54,095 nt of DNA from Syntrophorhabdales bacterium (GCA_035541455.1 DATKNH010000135.1:1-54095); one strand, 5' to 3'. Shown: positions 8,301 through 16,470, counted from the stretch's first letter. Notes: generated by a model not told the origin, from the letters alone. A program made the numbers and translations.

Positions 8301-9562
8301 CGGTGAGGAGCGGTGCAACTATATCCTTGCCGGGCATGATGCATTCCTTTCTCAATGTAGGAATAAACCCAGCAGTTGCCGAAGGCTTGAGCCAGCGCCC
8401 GGAGTTCGCGTGGGCTGCCTGGGACTGTTATCGCAGGTTCTTACAGATGTGGGGTATGTTCCAGGGTCTCGACAGGGATTATTTTGACAAGATCATGGAC
8501 AGCTTCAAACGGCGTTACAATGTGAGCAGAAAAATCCAGTTCGTCCCTGAACAGATGCGGCAGGTGGCGCTTGCGTACAGAGAAGCCCTGGAGAAGAGCG
8601 GCATCGCAGTCACCGATCACCCCCCTGACCAGTTGCGCCACGCGATCATGGAGGTCTTTGCCTCCTGGCACTCGGAACAGGCAAATATCTACCGTCACCA
8701 GATGCACCTGTCCGACGAGTGGGGCACCGCAGTGATCGTGCAGGCCATGGTTTTCGGGAACCTCAACCGGGACTCCGGGTCGGGTGTCATCTTCACAAGG
8801 GACCCGAAAGGCATATCCCGGGAGGTGACGCTCTTCGGCGATTTTATTTTCGGCGTGCAAGGCGACGACATAGTCTCCGGCCTGGTCGAGACATTTCCCA
8901 TCTCAGAAAAACAACGGGTAATGGAAAGGAGAGATTCTGCCATTTCGCTTGAAACAAGATTCCCCGAGATATACAGGGAACTGGTCAGGCTCTCGGAGGT
9001 GCTCATCTACGAGAGAGGATTCAACCATCAAGAGATCGAGTTTACTTTCGAGAATTCGACAAAGACCGGGCTTCACATTCTTCAGACGCGTGACATGGCG
9101 CAACTGGATGGTACAAGACTGAAGATATTCAAAGATGCAGGCAGTCTCGATGCGTCGCTCATCGGCAGCGGGATCGGGGTGAGCGGTGGTGCCCTATCAG
9201 GGCGCGCCGTCTATTGCGATGAGGAGATTAGCCGCTTTCGCGCTGAAGAGCCCCAGACCCCTCTTATCCTGATACGCCCCGACACTGTGCCGGAAGACGT
9301 GGGTGTGCTTCTTAATGTTGACGGCATCCTGACCGCAAAGGGGGGAGCAACCTCCCATGCTGCTGTTACCATTCCCCAGCTCAACAAAGTAGGCGTCGTG
9401 GGATTCAGTAAGCTCAGGGTCTACGAAGCGGAGAGATACAGCAAGATCAGCGGCCGCGTCATCAATGGCGGTGATTTTATCAGCATCGACGGGTGGAGCG
9501 GCGCAGTCTATATCGGCAAGCACGAGACTGAATCAGCAGAACCTCATCGCATAACAATATAA
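5372..9562 (+). CDS. giant PPDK/PEP-synthase-like dikinase lacking the PEP-barrel domain
   Basis: 1396 residues. The first about 890 residues match no family I recognise; they are mostly helical in appearance. From about residue 895 the protein follows pyruvate phosphate dikinase: the ATP-grasp start ILIGNKGYFLKQLASFGFPI, SVRSGATISLPGMMHSF, GTAVIVQAMVFGN, DSGSGVIFTRDPKG, then the phosphohistidine swivelling domain with GGATSHAAV, His1329 being the predicted phosphorylated residue. It stops there, without the C-terminal TIM barrel that binds PEP/pyruvate in PPDK (about 360 residues). The phosphate acceptor is therefore unknown; water-dikinase-like transfer to a polymer or metabolite held by the N-terminal region is one possibility. 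ATG 5372 was preferred to 5327 because GGAGAGG lies upstream. Confidence 0.75.
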   Translation: MNEQVNNLRSSALQVNLKATAAAVEIPSKYDVLLRTVESHYGVHKKARELLLELHHPYVNWEYVMGALKNLSVGDFYEINTHPEGLPALNVIMGIYFDVIRSAGEDVKETAVRYLFDFMDTVVSKSREFLPRNLALLPPLFDNLFEASSAQKLLFRKSSTYVKPFLRSALSQGADLTGGPLGGFLHNVFGATYRFWLSQPDPLRWLAHNDESLEGAATYRELIKPLSHAELEKLLEELNPLSTGNGEVSAYIGMPDYFQIVNGYLLIADDLERSPVFAGRQHLVKLDFLFNIINVAGLSDVHGTALREINHCLGMVFSEKDPSGLHEFVRNIFDLLKKSGSRQQYPSTIIDCISTIAREVFNQKNHALVDTFINELISFGFQYPEVRGSTTEWQVEVNPAHVKNIRCWLEIIGLRPRWTKRLLSALIINLKLGGVFVRDTDLLQRDISAFLNSDIAPAYNLSKQILRMFPVYFSEIGAEGELRDISTRVDEVSRRNDKLIYFLRKQSHVESNSLLVGFIEDIFRYWYTGEREHLRKHLPDEVFEQVPGNGEYFEGMHTLFKKLFETVGAGPFQFLSWDKAKIQREIHSARRVSERDRERAGLMIRLYQLLYKKYHPQHLDLLKELEAAHIFDSEKIRALKRSLTSQEHYKSLVVILGFLSTLKERILSPTKTTFFENIYYKRHIAAGIPSMYGTYREEKLEAVGLSLRLESLATTLFEEMIAQLNLKFVTRSTLTKIHKYLWLYVKALDLEGIATEGLVAKIKYVTSALQIKDFSIDQYLDIFQFISKGIQNVIRDYYIDAHGSNLPVIIGQIYQKTAGDDTQGRGEETIYQHSENFIRSMIASAFGLQVLDTFVNSILRTLGAEMERFKSNRRLLNLVMAYDPDLTISPIHRRNEKLDNQILIGNKGYFLKQLASFGFPIPPGFILTTEVFRAHDAVVGYKYITNDLSVRIGNEIKKLEKAAGGTFGDPSNPLLLSVRSGATISLPGMMHSFLNVGINPAVAEGLSQRPEFAWAAWDCYRRFLQMWGMFQGLDRDYFDKIMDSFKRRYNVSRKIQFVPEQMRQVALAYREALEKSGIAVTDHPPDQLRHAIMEVFASWHSEQANIYRHQMHLSDEWGTAVIVQAMVFGNLNRDSGSGVIFTRDPKGISREVTLFGDFIFGVQGDDIVSGLVETFPISEKQRVMERRDSAISLETRFPEIYRELVRLSEVLIYERGFNHQEIEFTFENSTKTGLHILQTRDMAQLDGTRLKIFKDAGSLDASLIGSGIGVSGGALSGRAVYCDEEISRFRAEEPQTPLILIRPDTVPEDVGVLLNVDGILTAKGGATSHAAVTIPQLNKVGVVGFSKLRVYEAERYSKISGRVINGGDFISIDGWSGAVYIGKHETESAEPHRITI

Positions 9563-9571
9563 AAGCCGACC

Positions 9572-10840
9572 TTACAGAAGATTTTTGTGCACGTGGACCG
9601 TCAGGTCGCCCATCCTGTTGGTATAGCTGCCGTACTCATTGTCATACCAGCCGAAAATCTTCGCGTGGACAACCGGCACACGCAGGTTCTTCGTGGGCAG
9701 AGAGTCGATCAGCCCTTCGGGAAGCACAGGCACTTGCGAAAGGTCCACGTCTATGAAGGCTGTGCGTGTGTGGTTGAACTGACCCTCTATCACAATTGCC
9801 GCGTCCACACCGATAAGGTCAGTTGATACGTTCTGCTCTGCACTATACACAAGAAGATGCTCCGGATCCTTTTCCGCTACTTTCTGGTAGATCCCGTTTA
9901 TCAATTTAGTGTTGACCAATGCGGCAGTACCGTTTTTGGCCTGGAAGGTGGCGTTGAGCACGATGAGCGACTCCGTAGTGGTCGGAACCCGTATCGAATC
10001 TGCCATGAAGCCGATGTTCCTCACTTCAGGAATCACCTGCACCAGCGCTTCGGCAGCATTGGTAGACGTCAGGATGATGTTGTTGAGTATACTCCGGTTT
10101 TTTCGCAGGTCTTTCTCGCCCGCCTTCGGAACAGTGTCCAGTACACTCTGCGTGTTGGTCACTGCATGGACCGTGGACATCGATGCCGTAAGGATCGAAC
10201 TCGTCTCCTCTGTCTGGAGAAGCGGTTTCACCATGTGAGCCAGCCCGGTAGTGGTACAGGACGCGGCCGAGACCAGCTGGAACTTTTTAAAGTCATAGGC
10301 GTGGTGGTTTATGCCGTAGATGAGGGTAACGCAATCCTCCGGCATGGAAAGCGCCTTATTCTTGATTTTGAAGGCCGAAGAATTGACCACGGCTCTTGCG
10401 CCGCCGGCGAGATGGCCGCGTATAGATCCCTTGTTGTCGTCCGCGAGAAGCGTGGGATCGTTGAATTTGCCCGTACATTCTGCCACGACATCCACAGCGT
10501 AATCGCGCCATGGAATCTCGGCGGGGTTTCTCGATTGTCTGAGCACAGTGACCGGCATGCCGTCGACGAGCATCTTGCCGCTCTTTGCATCGACTATCTG
10601 AACCACCCTTTCAGATTTAACACCGTGGAGAAAACGGTGCAGTAATCCATAGGTCGCATCCTTTTCGATCAGCTGGGCTACCGCTTCCAGTCCCTGGCCC
10701 ACCTCCCGCCCGAGATTGACAACGATCCCCTCGAAGTACTTTCTCGCCACGTGATGCCACAGCGTCAGCTTTCCAATTCGTCCGAGACCGTTGATCCCGA
10801 GCACCGGGGGCCTTTTCTCGAAAACCTGAGCTCTGCTCAT
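9572..10840 (-). CDS. gap: glyceraldehyde-3-phosphate dehydrogenase, enlarged form
   Basis: 422 residues, about 85 more than ordinary GapA. NAD-binding INGLGRIGKL (16-25), ECTGKF (121-126), the catalytic-cysteine loop SAASCTTTGLA with Cys195, the STVHAVTNTQ histidine segment and the C-terminal WYDNEYGSYTNRM are all present, so the catalytic core is intact. It would oxidise glyceraldehyde-3-phosphate to 1,3-bisphosphoglycerate in glycolysis/gluconeogenesis. The strand that normally ends in the Asp selecting NAD reads VVNLGREVGQG, without that Asp, so coenzyme preference may differ. The catalytic Cys is about 45 residues later than in GapA, meaning extra N-terminal sequence. Good ribosome binding site (AAGGAGG). 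Convergent with the PPDK-like gene, 9 bases apart. Confidence 0.88.
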   Translation of the reverse strand: MSRAQVFEKRPPVLGINGLGRIGKLTLWHHVARKYFEGIVVNLGREVGQGLEAVAQLIEKDATYGLLHRFLHGVKSERVVQIVDAKSGKMLVDGMPVTVLRQSRNPAEIPWRDYAVDVVAECTGKFNDPTLLADDNKGSIRGHLAGGARAVVNSSAFKIKNKALSMPEDCVTLIYGINHHAYDFKKFQLVSAASCTTTGLAHMVKPLLQTEETSSILTASMSTVHAVTNTQSVLDTVPKAGEKDLRKNRSILNNIILTSTNAAEALVQVIPEVRNIGFMADSIRVPTTTESLIVLNATFQAKNGTAALVNTKLINGIYQKVAEKDPEHLLVYSAEQNVSTDLIGVDAAIVIEGQFNHTRTAFIDVDLSQVPVLPEGLIDSLPTKNLRVPVVHAKIFGWYDNEYGSYTNRMGDLTVHVHKNLL

Positions 10841-10883
10841 CCTGTGTTACCTCCTTGATAGTATGGTGCGACACGACCCAAAG

Positions 10884-10922
10884 ATTGTATACAATTTTAT
10901 AGCGCAGACATCCGCTTGTCAA
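10884..10922 (-). promoter_or_regulatory. promoter with palindromic operator upstream of gap
   Basis: Minus strand: perfect TTGACA (10917-10922), 17-base spacer, TAAAAT (10894-10899). A perfect 12-bp palindrome ATTGTATACAAT (10884-10895) overlaps the -10/start region and could bind a repressor. The rest of 10923-11057 shows nothing recognisable. Confidence 0.55.
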
Positions 10923-11057
10923 TAAATTGAAACGATATTCCAATTACCGTACCGCACCCCCCGGGCGGTCGGGTTTCTCCCAAGCTTTTGGCATTGCCGA
11001 ATGCATTCGTTCAGAGGGTGCAAGGGAGCAGCACCTTCAGCATCGCCCCGCGTCTCC

Positions 11058-11086
11058 TTGCCTTTTGGGCATGCACAGTGTATCAT
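11058..11086 (+). promoter_or_regulatory. sigma-70-type promoter of the SGNH/carbamoyltransferase cassette
   Basis: TTGCCT (11058-11063), 17 bases, TATCAT (11081-11086). Transcription would begin near 11093, too close for the TTG at 11101 to have a leader; this favours the GTG at 11131 as start of the next gene. Confidence 0.45.
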
Positions 11087-11130
11087 TTCGACCGTAATTA
11101 TTGCGTAGATGGCTTGCGCATAGCGCTTAC

Positions 11131-12123
11131 GTGAAGAAGAATCGATTCTATAATGTGCTGGTTGTGCTGCTGTCCGTGATGTTCTGCGCAGGCATCACAG
11201 AATTGGGGATGAGAGTTCTGCTCAAAAACAGCCTGCGTACACGCACGAATGAAAAAAGCCTGCTGTACAGGTACGATGAGAAATTGGGTTGGTTCCCTGT
11301 CGAGCGCAGCGATAGGACATTTACCGGAAGCCGCCCGATTAAGGTCTCACACAACAGCCGGGGCTTCAGAGATCCCGAGCGCGTCATCGACAGCAGGCCG
11401 GCAATTCTGTTCCTCGGGGATTCCTTCGTGTGGGGATATGATGTGGAAAGCGAGGAGCGCTTTACTGAAAAACTCCGCGCAAAACTGCCTGGCTGGGCTG
11501 TCTATAATCTTGGGGTCAGCGGGTACGGGACAGACCAGGAGTATCTGCTCCTCATGCAGCAGTACGGTTTCTACAAACCCAAGATTGTAGTTGTTTTGTT
11601 CGGCTCGGGCAACGATGAACTGGATAACTCTTACAATGCAAGGTATGGCAGCTACTTCAAGCCTTATTTCACAGCCGACGGTGACCAACTGACGTTGAAG
11701 GGAGTGCCTGTCCCAAAATCATACGACTATTTCATCGCTCAGCATGATCTGCTCAGCCGTTCATACTGGTTCAGGTTGCTTGCAAATGGTTATTTCAAGA
11801 TTACGGGACCCGCGACAGTACGCGTCGAGGACCCTACGCGTGCGATCATCGCAAACATGAATCGTTTCGTCACGAGCAGAGGGGCTGCGTTTATCGTCGG
11901 GTTACACGACGCGAATGCGGAGTTTCAGAACTACCTCAAGGATAACCGTATTCCCTTTGTTGATCTGAGCAATTCATTCACGTACCCGGAGCAAGGGCGC
12001 CACTGGACGCCGGAAGGCCATACAGTCGTGAGTGAGAAAATCTACAATTTCCTGATGCAGGGAGGCTACCTGCAGGAACGAGCGGTGACTGGCAGCAGGG
12101 CTAGCGCGGTGTCGCAGAGGTAA
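11131..12123 (+). CDS. membrane-anchored SGNH/GDSL-like hydrolase
   Basis: About 330 residues from the GTG at 11131 (an in-frame TTG at 11101 would add 10). One N-terminal transmembrane segment (NVLVVLLSVMFCAGITELG) anchors an extracytoplasmic domain. Block I of SGNH enzymes is ILFLGDSFVWGYDV, with the nucleophilic Ser in GDSF. The Gly block is near LGVSGYGTDQEY, the Asn block near LFGSGNDEL, and the final Asp-x-x-His equivalent is HWTPEGHTVVSEKI. Such proteins remove or transfer acyl groups on extracellular glycans. It heads a tight rightward cassette with an SxtJ-like protein, a DUF5989 protein and a carbamoyltransferase, a grouping I recognise from many bacteria near exopolysaccharide genes. 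No clear ribosome binding site. Confidence 0.72.
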   Translation: MKKNRFYNVLVVLLSVMFCAGITELGMRVLLKNSLRTRTNEKSLLYRYDEKLGWFPVERSDRTFTGSRPIKVSHNSRGFRDPERVIDSRPAILFLGDSFVWGYDVESEERFTEKLRAKLPGWAVYNLGVSGYGTDQEYLLLMQQYGFYKPKIVVVLFGSGNDELDNSYNARYGSYFKPYFTADGDQLTLKGVPVPKSYDYFIAQHDLLSRSYWFRLLANGYFKITGPATVRVEDPTRAIIANMNRFVTSRGAAFIVGLHDANAEFQNYLKDNRIPFVDLSNSFTYPEQGRHWTPEGHTVVSEKIYNFLMQGGYLQERAVTGSRASAVSQR

Positions 12124-12133
12124 AGGTGGTGGG

Positions 12134-12502
12134 ATGACGAAAGATCAGTGCAAAGACACGGGAATGGCCATGGTGCTCATCTTGCTGCTTCTGGCTCTCG
12201 GGACCAAACGCAATTATCTGCTCTTCTGCGCGATCGGCGTGTTGGTGCTCGACATGATCAGACCTCAGCTATTTAAGCCTCTGGCGGTGGTCTGGTTCGG
12301 ACTGTCTCACGTGCTCGGTATAATAACTTCCAGGATTGTCTTATCGATACTCTTCTTTGTGGTTGTGACTCCGATCGGAGTGATGAGAAGGCTTCTCGGC
12401 GCAGATACTCTGAAACTCAAGGCATTCAAACGGGGTAATGGTTCGGTGATGGACAAGAGGAACCACAAGTTTTGCGCGGATGATATTCTGAAGCCCTATT
12501 AG
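12134..12502 (+). CDS. SxtJ-family small membrane protein
   Basis: 122 residues with three hydrophobic segments (about 13-30, 33-60 and 64-84) and a basic tail. Segments such as PLAVVWFGLSHVLGIITSRI and VVVTPIGVMRRLLGAD fit the SxtJ family, first named from the saxitoxin cluster and common beside NodU/CmcH carbamoyltransferases. Function unknown; it probably forms a membrane complex with the next protein. Starts 10 bases after the SGNH gene; its stop is immediately followed by the ribosome binding site of the next gene. Confidence 0.75.
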   Translation: MTKDQCKDTGMAMVLILLLLALGTKRNYLLFCAIGVLVLDMIRPQLFKPLAVVWFGLSHVLGIITSRIVLSILFFVVVTPIGVMRRLLGADTLKLKAFKRGNGSVMDKRNHKFCADDILKPY

Positions 12503-12512
12503 GAGGAACGAT

Positions 12513-12662
12513 ATGGATTTCTTAAAAGACTTGTGGGGATTTTTGAGGACCAGGAAGAAATACTGGCTGATACCGATTATCATTATGCTGCTCGGCTTCG
12601 GCCTTTTGATTGTGCTGACCAGCGGATCGGCTATCGCTCCGTTTATCTACACGCTTTTTTAA
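12513..12662 (+). CDS. DUF5989-family single-span membrane peptide
   Basis: 49-residue protein, short enough to be missed by length cut-offs. It begins MDFLKDLWGFLRTRKKYWLI, continues as one hydrophobic span, and ends SGSAIAPFIYTLF, which is the full-length pattern of the DUF5989 family. AGGAGG sits 7 bases before the ATG and overlaps the end of the SxtJ gene, so it is clearly translated as part of the cassette. Known members sit between SxtJ and carbamoyltransferase genes exactly as here; molecular role unknown. Confidence 0.85.
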   Translation: MDFLKDLWGFLRTRKKYWLIPIIIMLLGFGLLIVLTSGSAIAPFIYTLF

Positions 12663-12726
12663 GAAGAAACTGATTGATGGCAGCGGAGGCATAGCGGAAA
12701 GAGAGTATGAGGCAGGCACGATAAGC

Positions 12727-14586
12727 ATGAGACAAGCGATTCTTGGTATCTCGGCGTACTACCATGACAGCGCAGCCGCACTCCTCATAGATGGAGAGAT
12801 CATAGCTGCTGCGCATGAAGAGCGCTTCACCAGAAAAAAACATGATTCCTCTTTCCCGATTCATGCGGCGCAGTATGTTCTGGATGAAGCCGGCATTGCA
12901 TATAACAATCTTACCGCGGTCTCGTTCTACGACAAACCGTTGATAAAGTTTGAAAGGCTGCTGGAGACGTACCACGCCTTCGCACCCAGGGGGCTGCCCA
13001 GCTTCTGGTCCGCGATCCCCGTCTGGATAAAAGAAAAAGTCTTCATGAAGAAAATGCTACGGGATAACTTAGCCGGCCTGGGGCCGGGCGATGTGCCTAT
13101 TCTTTTTCCGGAGCACCATTTGTCACACGCGGCCAGCGCCTTCTACCCCTCCCCCTTTGGGGAGGCAGCGATTGTGACAATTGATGGTGTGGGCGAATGG
13201 GCAACGACTACCATCGGTCACGGTCAAGGAAAGGAAATAACTATACTGGAGGAGCTAAGGTTTCCCCATTCGCTGGGATTACTCTACTCTGCATTCACCT
13301 ACTATACGGGTTTCAAAGTTAACAGCGGAGAATATAAGCTGATGGGCCTGGCGCCTTACGGCAATGCAGGATCAGCACAGACGCTCGACTTCAGAGAGAA
13401 GATAACCTCCGAACTGGTTGACATTCGGGAAGATGGTTCGCTGCTCTTGAATATGGATTATTTCGATTATGCCACCGGACTAAGAATGGTCAATGAAGAC
13501 AAATGGAGGCAACTCTTCGGCGTTCCACCCCAGAAACCCGAGTCAGAGATAGCCCAAGTTTACATGAACATGGCACTGGCCATCCAGCAGGTGACTGAAG
13601 AGATCGTCTTCAAACTGTGCAGAACAGCGAAAGAGATGACCAAAAGTAGGTACCTGGTACTGGCGGGCGGCGTGGCGCTCAACAGCGTTGCAAATGGGAA
13701 GCTCCTCCGGTCGGGCCTTTTCGATGACATCTGGATTCAGCCGGCAGCGGGAGACGCAGGCGGTGCAGTTGGAGCCGCCTTCGCAGTCTGGCACATTCTC
13801 AAAGGCAACGAGCGCACGTTGCTTGCGCATCCGGACATGATGAAAGGGGCTTTCCTCGGTCCTGAATTCTCGGATAAGGAAATCCAGAGAGCTCTTGTGA
13901 AATTCGGAGCCCAGGTGAACCATTATCAGGATTACGACGAGTTGGCCCACGACGTCGCGAAGAAGCTTTCCGAAGGATACGTGGTCGGTTGGTTCCAGGG
14001 AAGAATGGAATTCGGTCCAAGGGCGCTGGGAAACCGCAGCATTCTCGGCGATGCCCGCAACCCGGAGATGCAAAAGAAGATGAATCTCAAAATAAAGTAC
14101 CGGGAAGGGTTCAGGCCGTTTGCACCGACCGTACTCGAAGAGGACATTCTGGACTATTTTGATCTGGACAGACCGTCACCCTACATGCTGCTCGTGGTGC
14201 CGCTGCGTGAAGATAGAAGAATTCCCGTGCCACCCGATTACAACGAGTGGGGTTTGTACGAGCGGCTCTATTTTTTGAGGTCCGATTTACCGGCAATCAC
14301 GCACATCGACTACTCTGCCCGCGTGCAAAGTGTGAACCGGGAGATCAACCCCAGGTACTGGCAGCTGATTCAGGAGTTCAAGAAGCTTACCGGCTATAGC
14401 GTTATCGTAAACACCAGCTTCAATGTGCGGGGAGAGCCGATTGTCTGTACCCCCGAGGACGCCTACCGCTGCTTCATGCGTACCGAGATGGACTATCTTG
14501 TCCTGGGGAATCATCTTCTCGACAAAAAGGAACAGCCGAAACTCTCTGAAAGCGGTGACTGGAAAAAAGAATTTACACTCGATTAA
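12727..14586 (+). CDS. NodU/CmcH-family carbamoyltransferase
   Basis: 619 residues, full length. N-terminal Kae1-like domain: ILGISAYYHDSAAALLIDG, HEERFTRKKHD and the metal-binding segment HHLSHAASAFYPSPF. Later LVLAGGVALNSVANGKL and the signature FGPRALGNRSILGDAR are diagnostic. The C-terminal carbamoyltransferase domain contains REGFRPFAPTVLEED and NTSFNVRGEPIVCTPEDAY. The enzyme transfers the carbamoyl group of carbamoyl phosphate, through carbamoyl-adenylate, to a hydroxyl of a sugar or other small molecule. Linked with the SGNH, SxtJ and DUF5989 proteins, it probably modifies a surface glycan or a secreted metabolite. Confidence 0.92.
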   Translation: MRQAILGISAYYHDSAAALLIDGEIIAAAHEERFTRKKHDSSFPIHAAQYVLDEAGIAYNNLTAVSFYDKPLIKFERLLETYHAFAPRGLPSFWSAIPVWIKEKVFMKKMLRDNLAGLGPGDVPILFPEHHLSHAASAFYPSPFGEAAIVTIDGVGEWATTTIGHGQGKEITILEELRFPHSLGLLYSAFTYYTGFKVNSGEYKLMGLAPYGNAGSAQTLDFREKITSELVDIREDGSLLLNMDYFDYATGLRMVNEDKWRQLFGVPPQKPESEIAQVYMNMALAIQQVTEEIVFKLCRTAKEMTKSRYLVLAGGVALNSVANGKLLRSGLFDDIWIQPAAGDAGGAVGAAFAVWHILKGNERTLLAHPDMMKGAFLGPEFSDKEIQRALVKFGAQVNHYQDYDELAHDVAKKLSEGYVVGWFQGRMEFGPRALGNRSILGDARNPEMQKKMNLKIKYREGFRPFAPTVLEEDILDYFDLDRPSPYMLLVVPLREDRRIPVPPDYNEWGLYERLYFLRSDLPAITHIDYSARVQSVNREINPRYWQLIQEFKKLTGYSVIVNTSFNVRGEPIVCTPEDAYRCFMRTEMDYLVLGNHLLDKKEQPKLSESGDWKKEFTLD

Positions 14587-14640
14587 CAGGCGCCCCCTTC
14601 TGCCTGTTGTGCGGTTGGCGCAGACGGATACTGCAATCAC

Positions 14641-15348
14641 GTGCGCGATATGATCAAACCATCTACCATTCCCCTGTCACGTCATCTGAGTTGCCAGCTC
14701 GTTGGGGCGCTTCTCATGGCTGCAATGCTCTCCGCGTGCGCTACGAGGGGAGTCGAACCTTCAACAGTAGAAAAGAAGGATGGGAAAAGTGCTCCCCACC
14801 TGGATGAGGCCCAGGCCGATCGCATCAAGCGTATGATGGTGACGCTCATACATAACATGAACAAACCCATACCATTGAGCGAGGTGAAGATTGCGGTAAT
14901 CGACGATCAGTCCATCAACGCCGCTAACGCCGGGAAAGGCCAGTTCTACGTCACAGCAGGCCTTCTCGACAAAGCAAACGACGAGCAGCTTTTCGGTGTC
15001 CTGGCGCATGAAGTCGCACACGAGGACCTGGGGCACGTTGCGAAAGCGAAGGTAGTCGGGACCGGTGTCAACATAGGCGTGATGATCCTTTCTCAAATTG
15101 TACCCGGTTCCGGCCTCATAGCACCTACAGTGGCAAAGCTGGCCGTACAGCAACCCTTCAGCCGCCAGGAGGAGTATCAGGCCGACCAGCACGCGGTCGA
15201 CATATTAAACCGTGCGGGGTACAATGGAAAACAGATTGTCGCGGGCGCTCTGACCTGGCTCCTCAAGACCTCCGGCCCGAGCGGCGGCTTTCTCAGCGAC
15301 CATCCCGGAACTTCTGACAGAATCAAAAGAGTCGAGCAATTGCCGTAG
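14641..15348 (+). CDS. M48-family metalloprotease lipoprotein
   Basis: 235 residues from a GTG start (an ATG three codons later is equally possible; no clear ribosome binding site). Signal peptide with lipobox LSAC, lipidated Cys33, so a periplasmic lipoprotein. Zinc-binding HEVAH is at 123-127 with the third ligand Glu178 in SRQEEYQAD, the pattern of M48 peptidases such as the BepA/LoiP group. These degrade or assist misassembled outer-membrane proteins. The C-terminal LSDHPGTSDRIKRVEQL is also typical. Located 54 bases after the carbamoyltransferase; possibly the same transcript. Confidence 0.85.
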   Translation: MRDMIKPSTIPLSRHLSCQLVGALLMAAMLSACATRGVEPSTVEKKDGKSAPHLDEAQADRIKRMMVTLIHNMNKPIPLSEVKIAVIDDQSINAANAGKGQFYVTAGLLDKANDEQLFGVLAHEVAHEDLGHVAKAKVVGTGVNIGVMILSQIVPGSGLIAPTVAKLAVQQPFSRQEEYQADQHAVDILNRAGYNGKQIVAGALTWLLKTSGPSGGFLSDHPGTSDRIKRVEQLP

Positions 15349-15524
15349 CTCACAGCCCCGTGAAATAATCTTTTTTTTCTGCGGCAGCGATTTCTTACAG
15401 GTCCCACTCAGAGACCGCGCACACAAACTTTCTCTTGTCAGCGCTCCCTTCTTCATTTATCATGTTGGCAGCGGGTTATTCCTTGGTTCCGGATACCGGA
15501 GTTCCATCTAATAGGAGGTTATCC

Positions 15525-16145
15525 ATGAGAAACGTCATCCTGATTTGCAGTTCCGTTGTCTTCAGCTTTTTTCTTGTCAGCAGTGCCATCGCAATGGAAT
15601 TCTCAGCAGACATAGTCTCGAGCTCCCAGGGACATACCGCCACGTCCAAGATATTTGTGAAGGATCAGAAATCGCGCATGGAACCGAAAGGGCAGCCTAC
15701 ATACTCAATCATGAGGGGAGATAAGCAGGTGGTCTGGATGGTCATGCCTGACCAGAAGTCTTATATGGAGATGAAACCAAACCCTGGCCAGCAGCCCAGG
15801 ACAGAAGAAAAGGTGGGCGGAGAGGTGAGCAGAAAATTGATCGGCTCTGAGACCGTTGACGGTCATCCGGCGCAGAAATACGAAGTGACGTACAGCGAGA
15901 GCGGCAAGACAGAGAAGATGTACCAGTGGATGGCCACAGATATTAAGTTTCCGGTGAAGATGGCAGCCGTTGACGGCAGCTGGACCGTGGAATACAAGAA
16001 CATCAAAATGGCTGCTCAGCCGGATACTCTCTTTGAGGTTCCTTCGGACTACAAGAAAATGGCGATGTCTGCAATGCCTTCAATGCCCGGAATGCCGAAG
16101 ATGCCAAAATTGCCGGGGAAGACTTCGCCAGGCCAAGGCGAGTAA
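15525..16145 (+). CDS. exported DUF4412-type protein
   Basis: 206 residues. Signal peptide (residues 1-22, ending in AIA) then MEFSADIVSSSQGHTATSKI, VVWMVMPDQKSYMEM and SETVDGHPAQKYEVTY, which match the DUF4412 pattern of periplasmic beta-rich proteins of unknown function. A Met-Pro-rich tail (MSAMPSMPGMPKMPKL) ends the protein and could bind metal or be disordered. The start is set by AGGAGG 8 bases before the ATG at 15525; the longer frame from 15435 has no such site and would bury the signal peptide. Stands alone, with 175 bases of featureless sequence upstream. Confidence 0.8.
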   Translation: MRNVILICSSVVFSFFLVSSAIAMEFSADIVSSSQGHTATSKIFVKDQKSRMEPKGQPTYSIMRGDKQVVWMVMPDQKSYMEMKPNPGQQPRTEEKVGGEVSRKLIGSETVDGHPAQKYEVTYSESGKTEKMYQWMATDIKFPVKMAAVDGSWTVEYKNIKMAAQPDTLFEVPSDYKKMAMSAMPSMPGMPKMPKLPGKTSPGQGE

Positions 16146-16188
16146 CACACAGCCGAACGCAGGAAAGCGGTTGTTCTAATATTCTGAT

Positions 16189-16470
16189 TCAGGAAACGCT
16201 TACACCCACACCTATGATGTCGTAGCCGCTGTACGCAGCCTCCGTTGCACTCGCGGTTGCGCTTTCAACTTCGCTTTCGATTCGTTCTGCCAGTTTTCTG
16301 ATCTCTTGCGCCATCTTCACGCCCACGGAACAAGGGTCTTTGGCGGTGAGCATCCGCTCCTGGGCTGTCTTCTCCAGGGCCAGCATGGCTACCTTGAATT
16401 TCCGTTCCTCTCTTTCGCTCGCCGTTTTCTTTCTTCCCTGTCCCTTGTCAGCTTTTCTCTTAGTCGGCAT
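16189..16470 (-). CDS. small charged protein of unknown function
   Basis: 93 residues: a Lys/Arg-rich start (MPTKRKADKGQGRKKTASER), a predicted helical middle (KLAERIESEVESATAS) and a hydrophobic Gly/Val tail. AAGGGGG lies about 9 bases before the ATG. No family recognised. Convergent with the DUF4412 gene. The 280 bases upstream (16471-16752) hold nothing I can identify. Confidence 0.45.
   Translation of the reverse strand: MPTKRKADKGQGRKKTASEREERKFKVAMLALEKTAQERMLTAKDPCSVGVKMAQEIRKLAERIESEVESATASATEAAYSGYDIIGVGVSVS

Noticed and set aside
9857-10645. 262-residue ORF opposite gap
   Set aside because: Antisense shadow of a well-supported GAPDH gene, rich in Arg/His and without recognisable motifs.
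15349-15410. candidate terminator after the M48 gene (T-run at 15369-15377)
   Set aside because: The only stem before the T-run is TCAC/GTGA, too short and too far from it.
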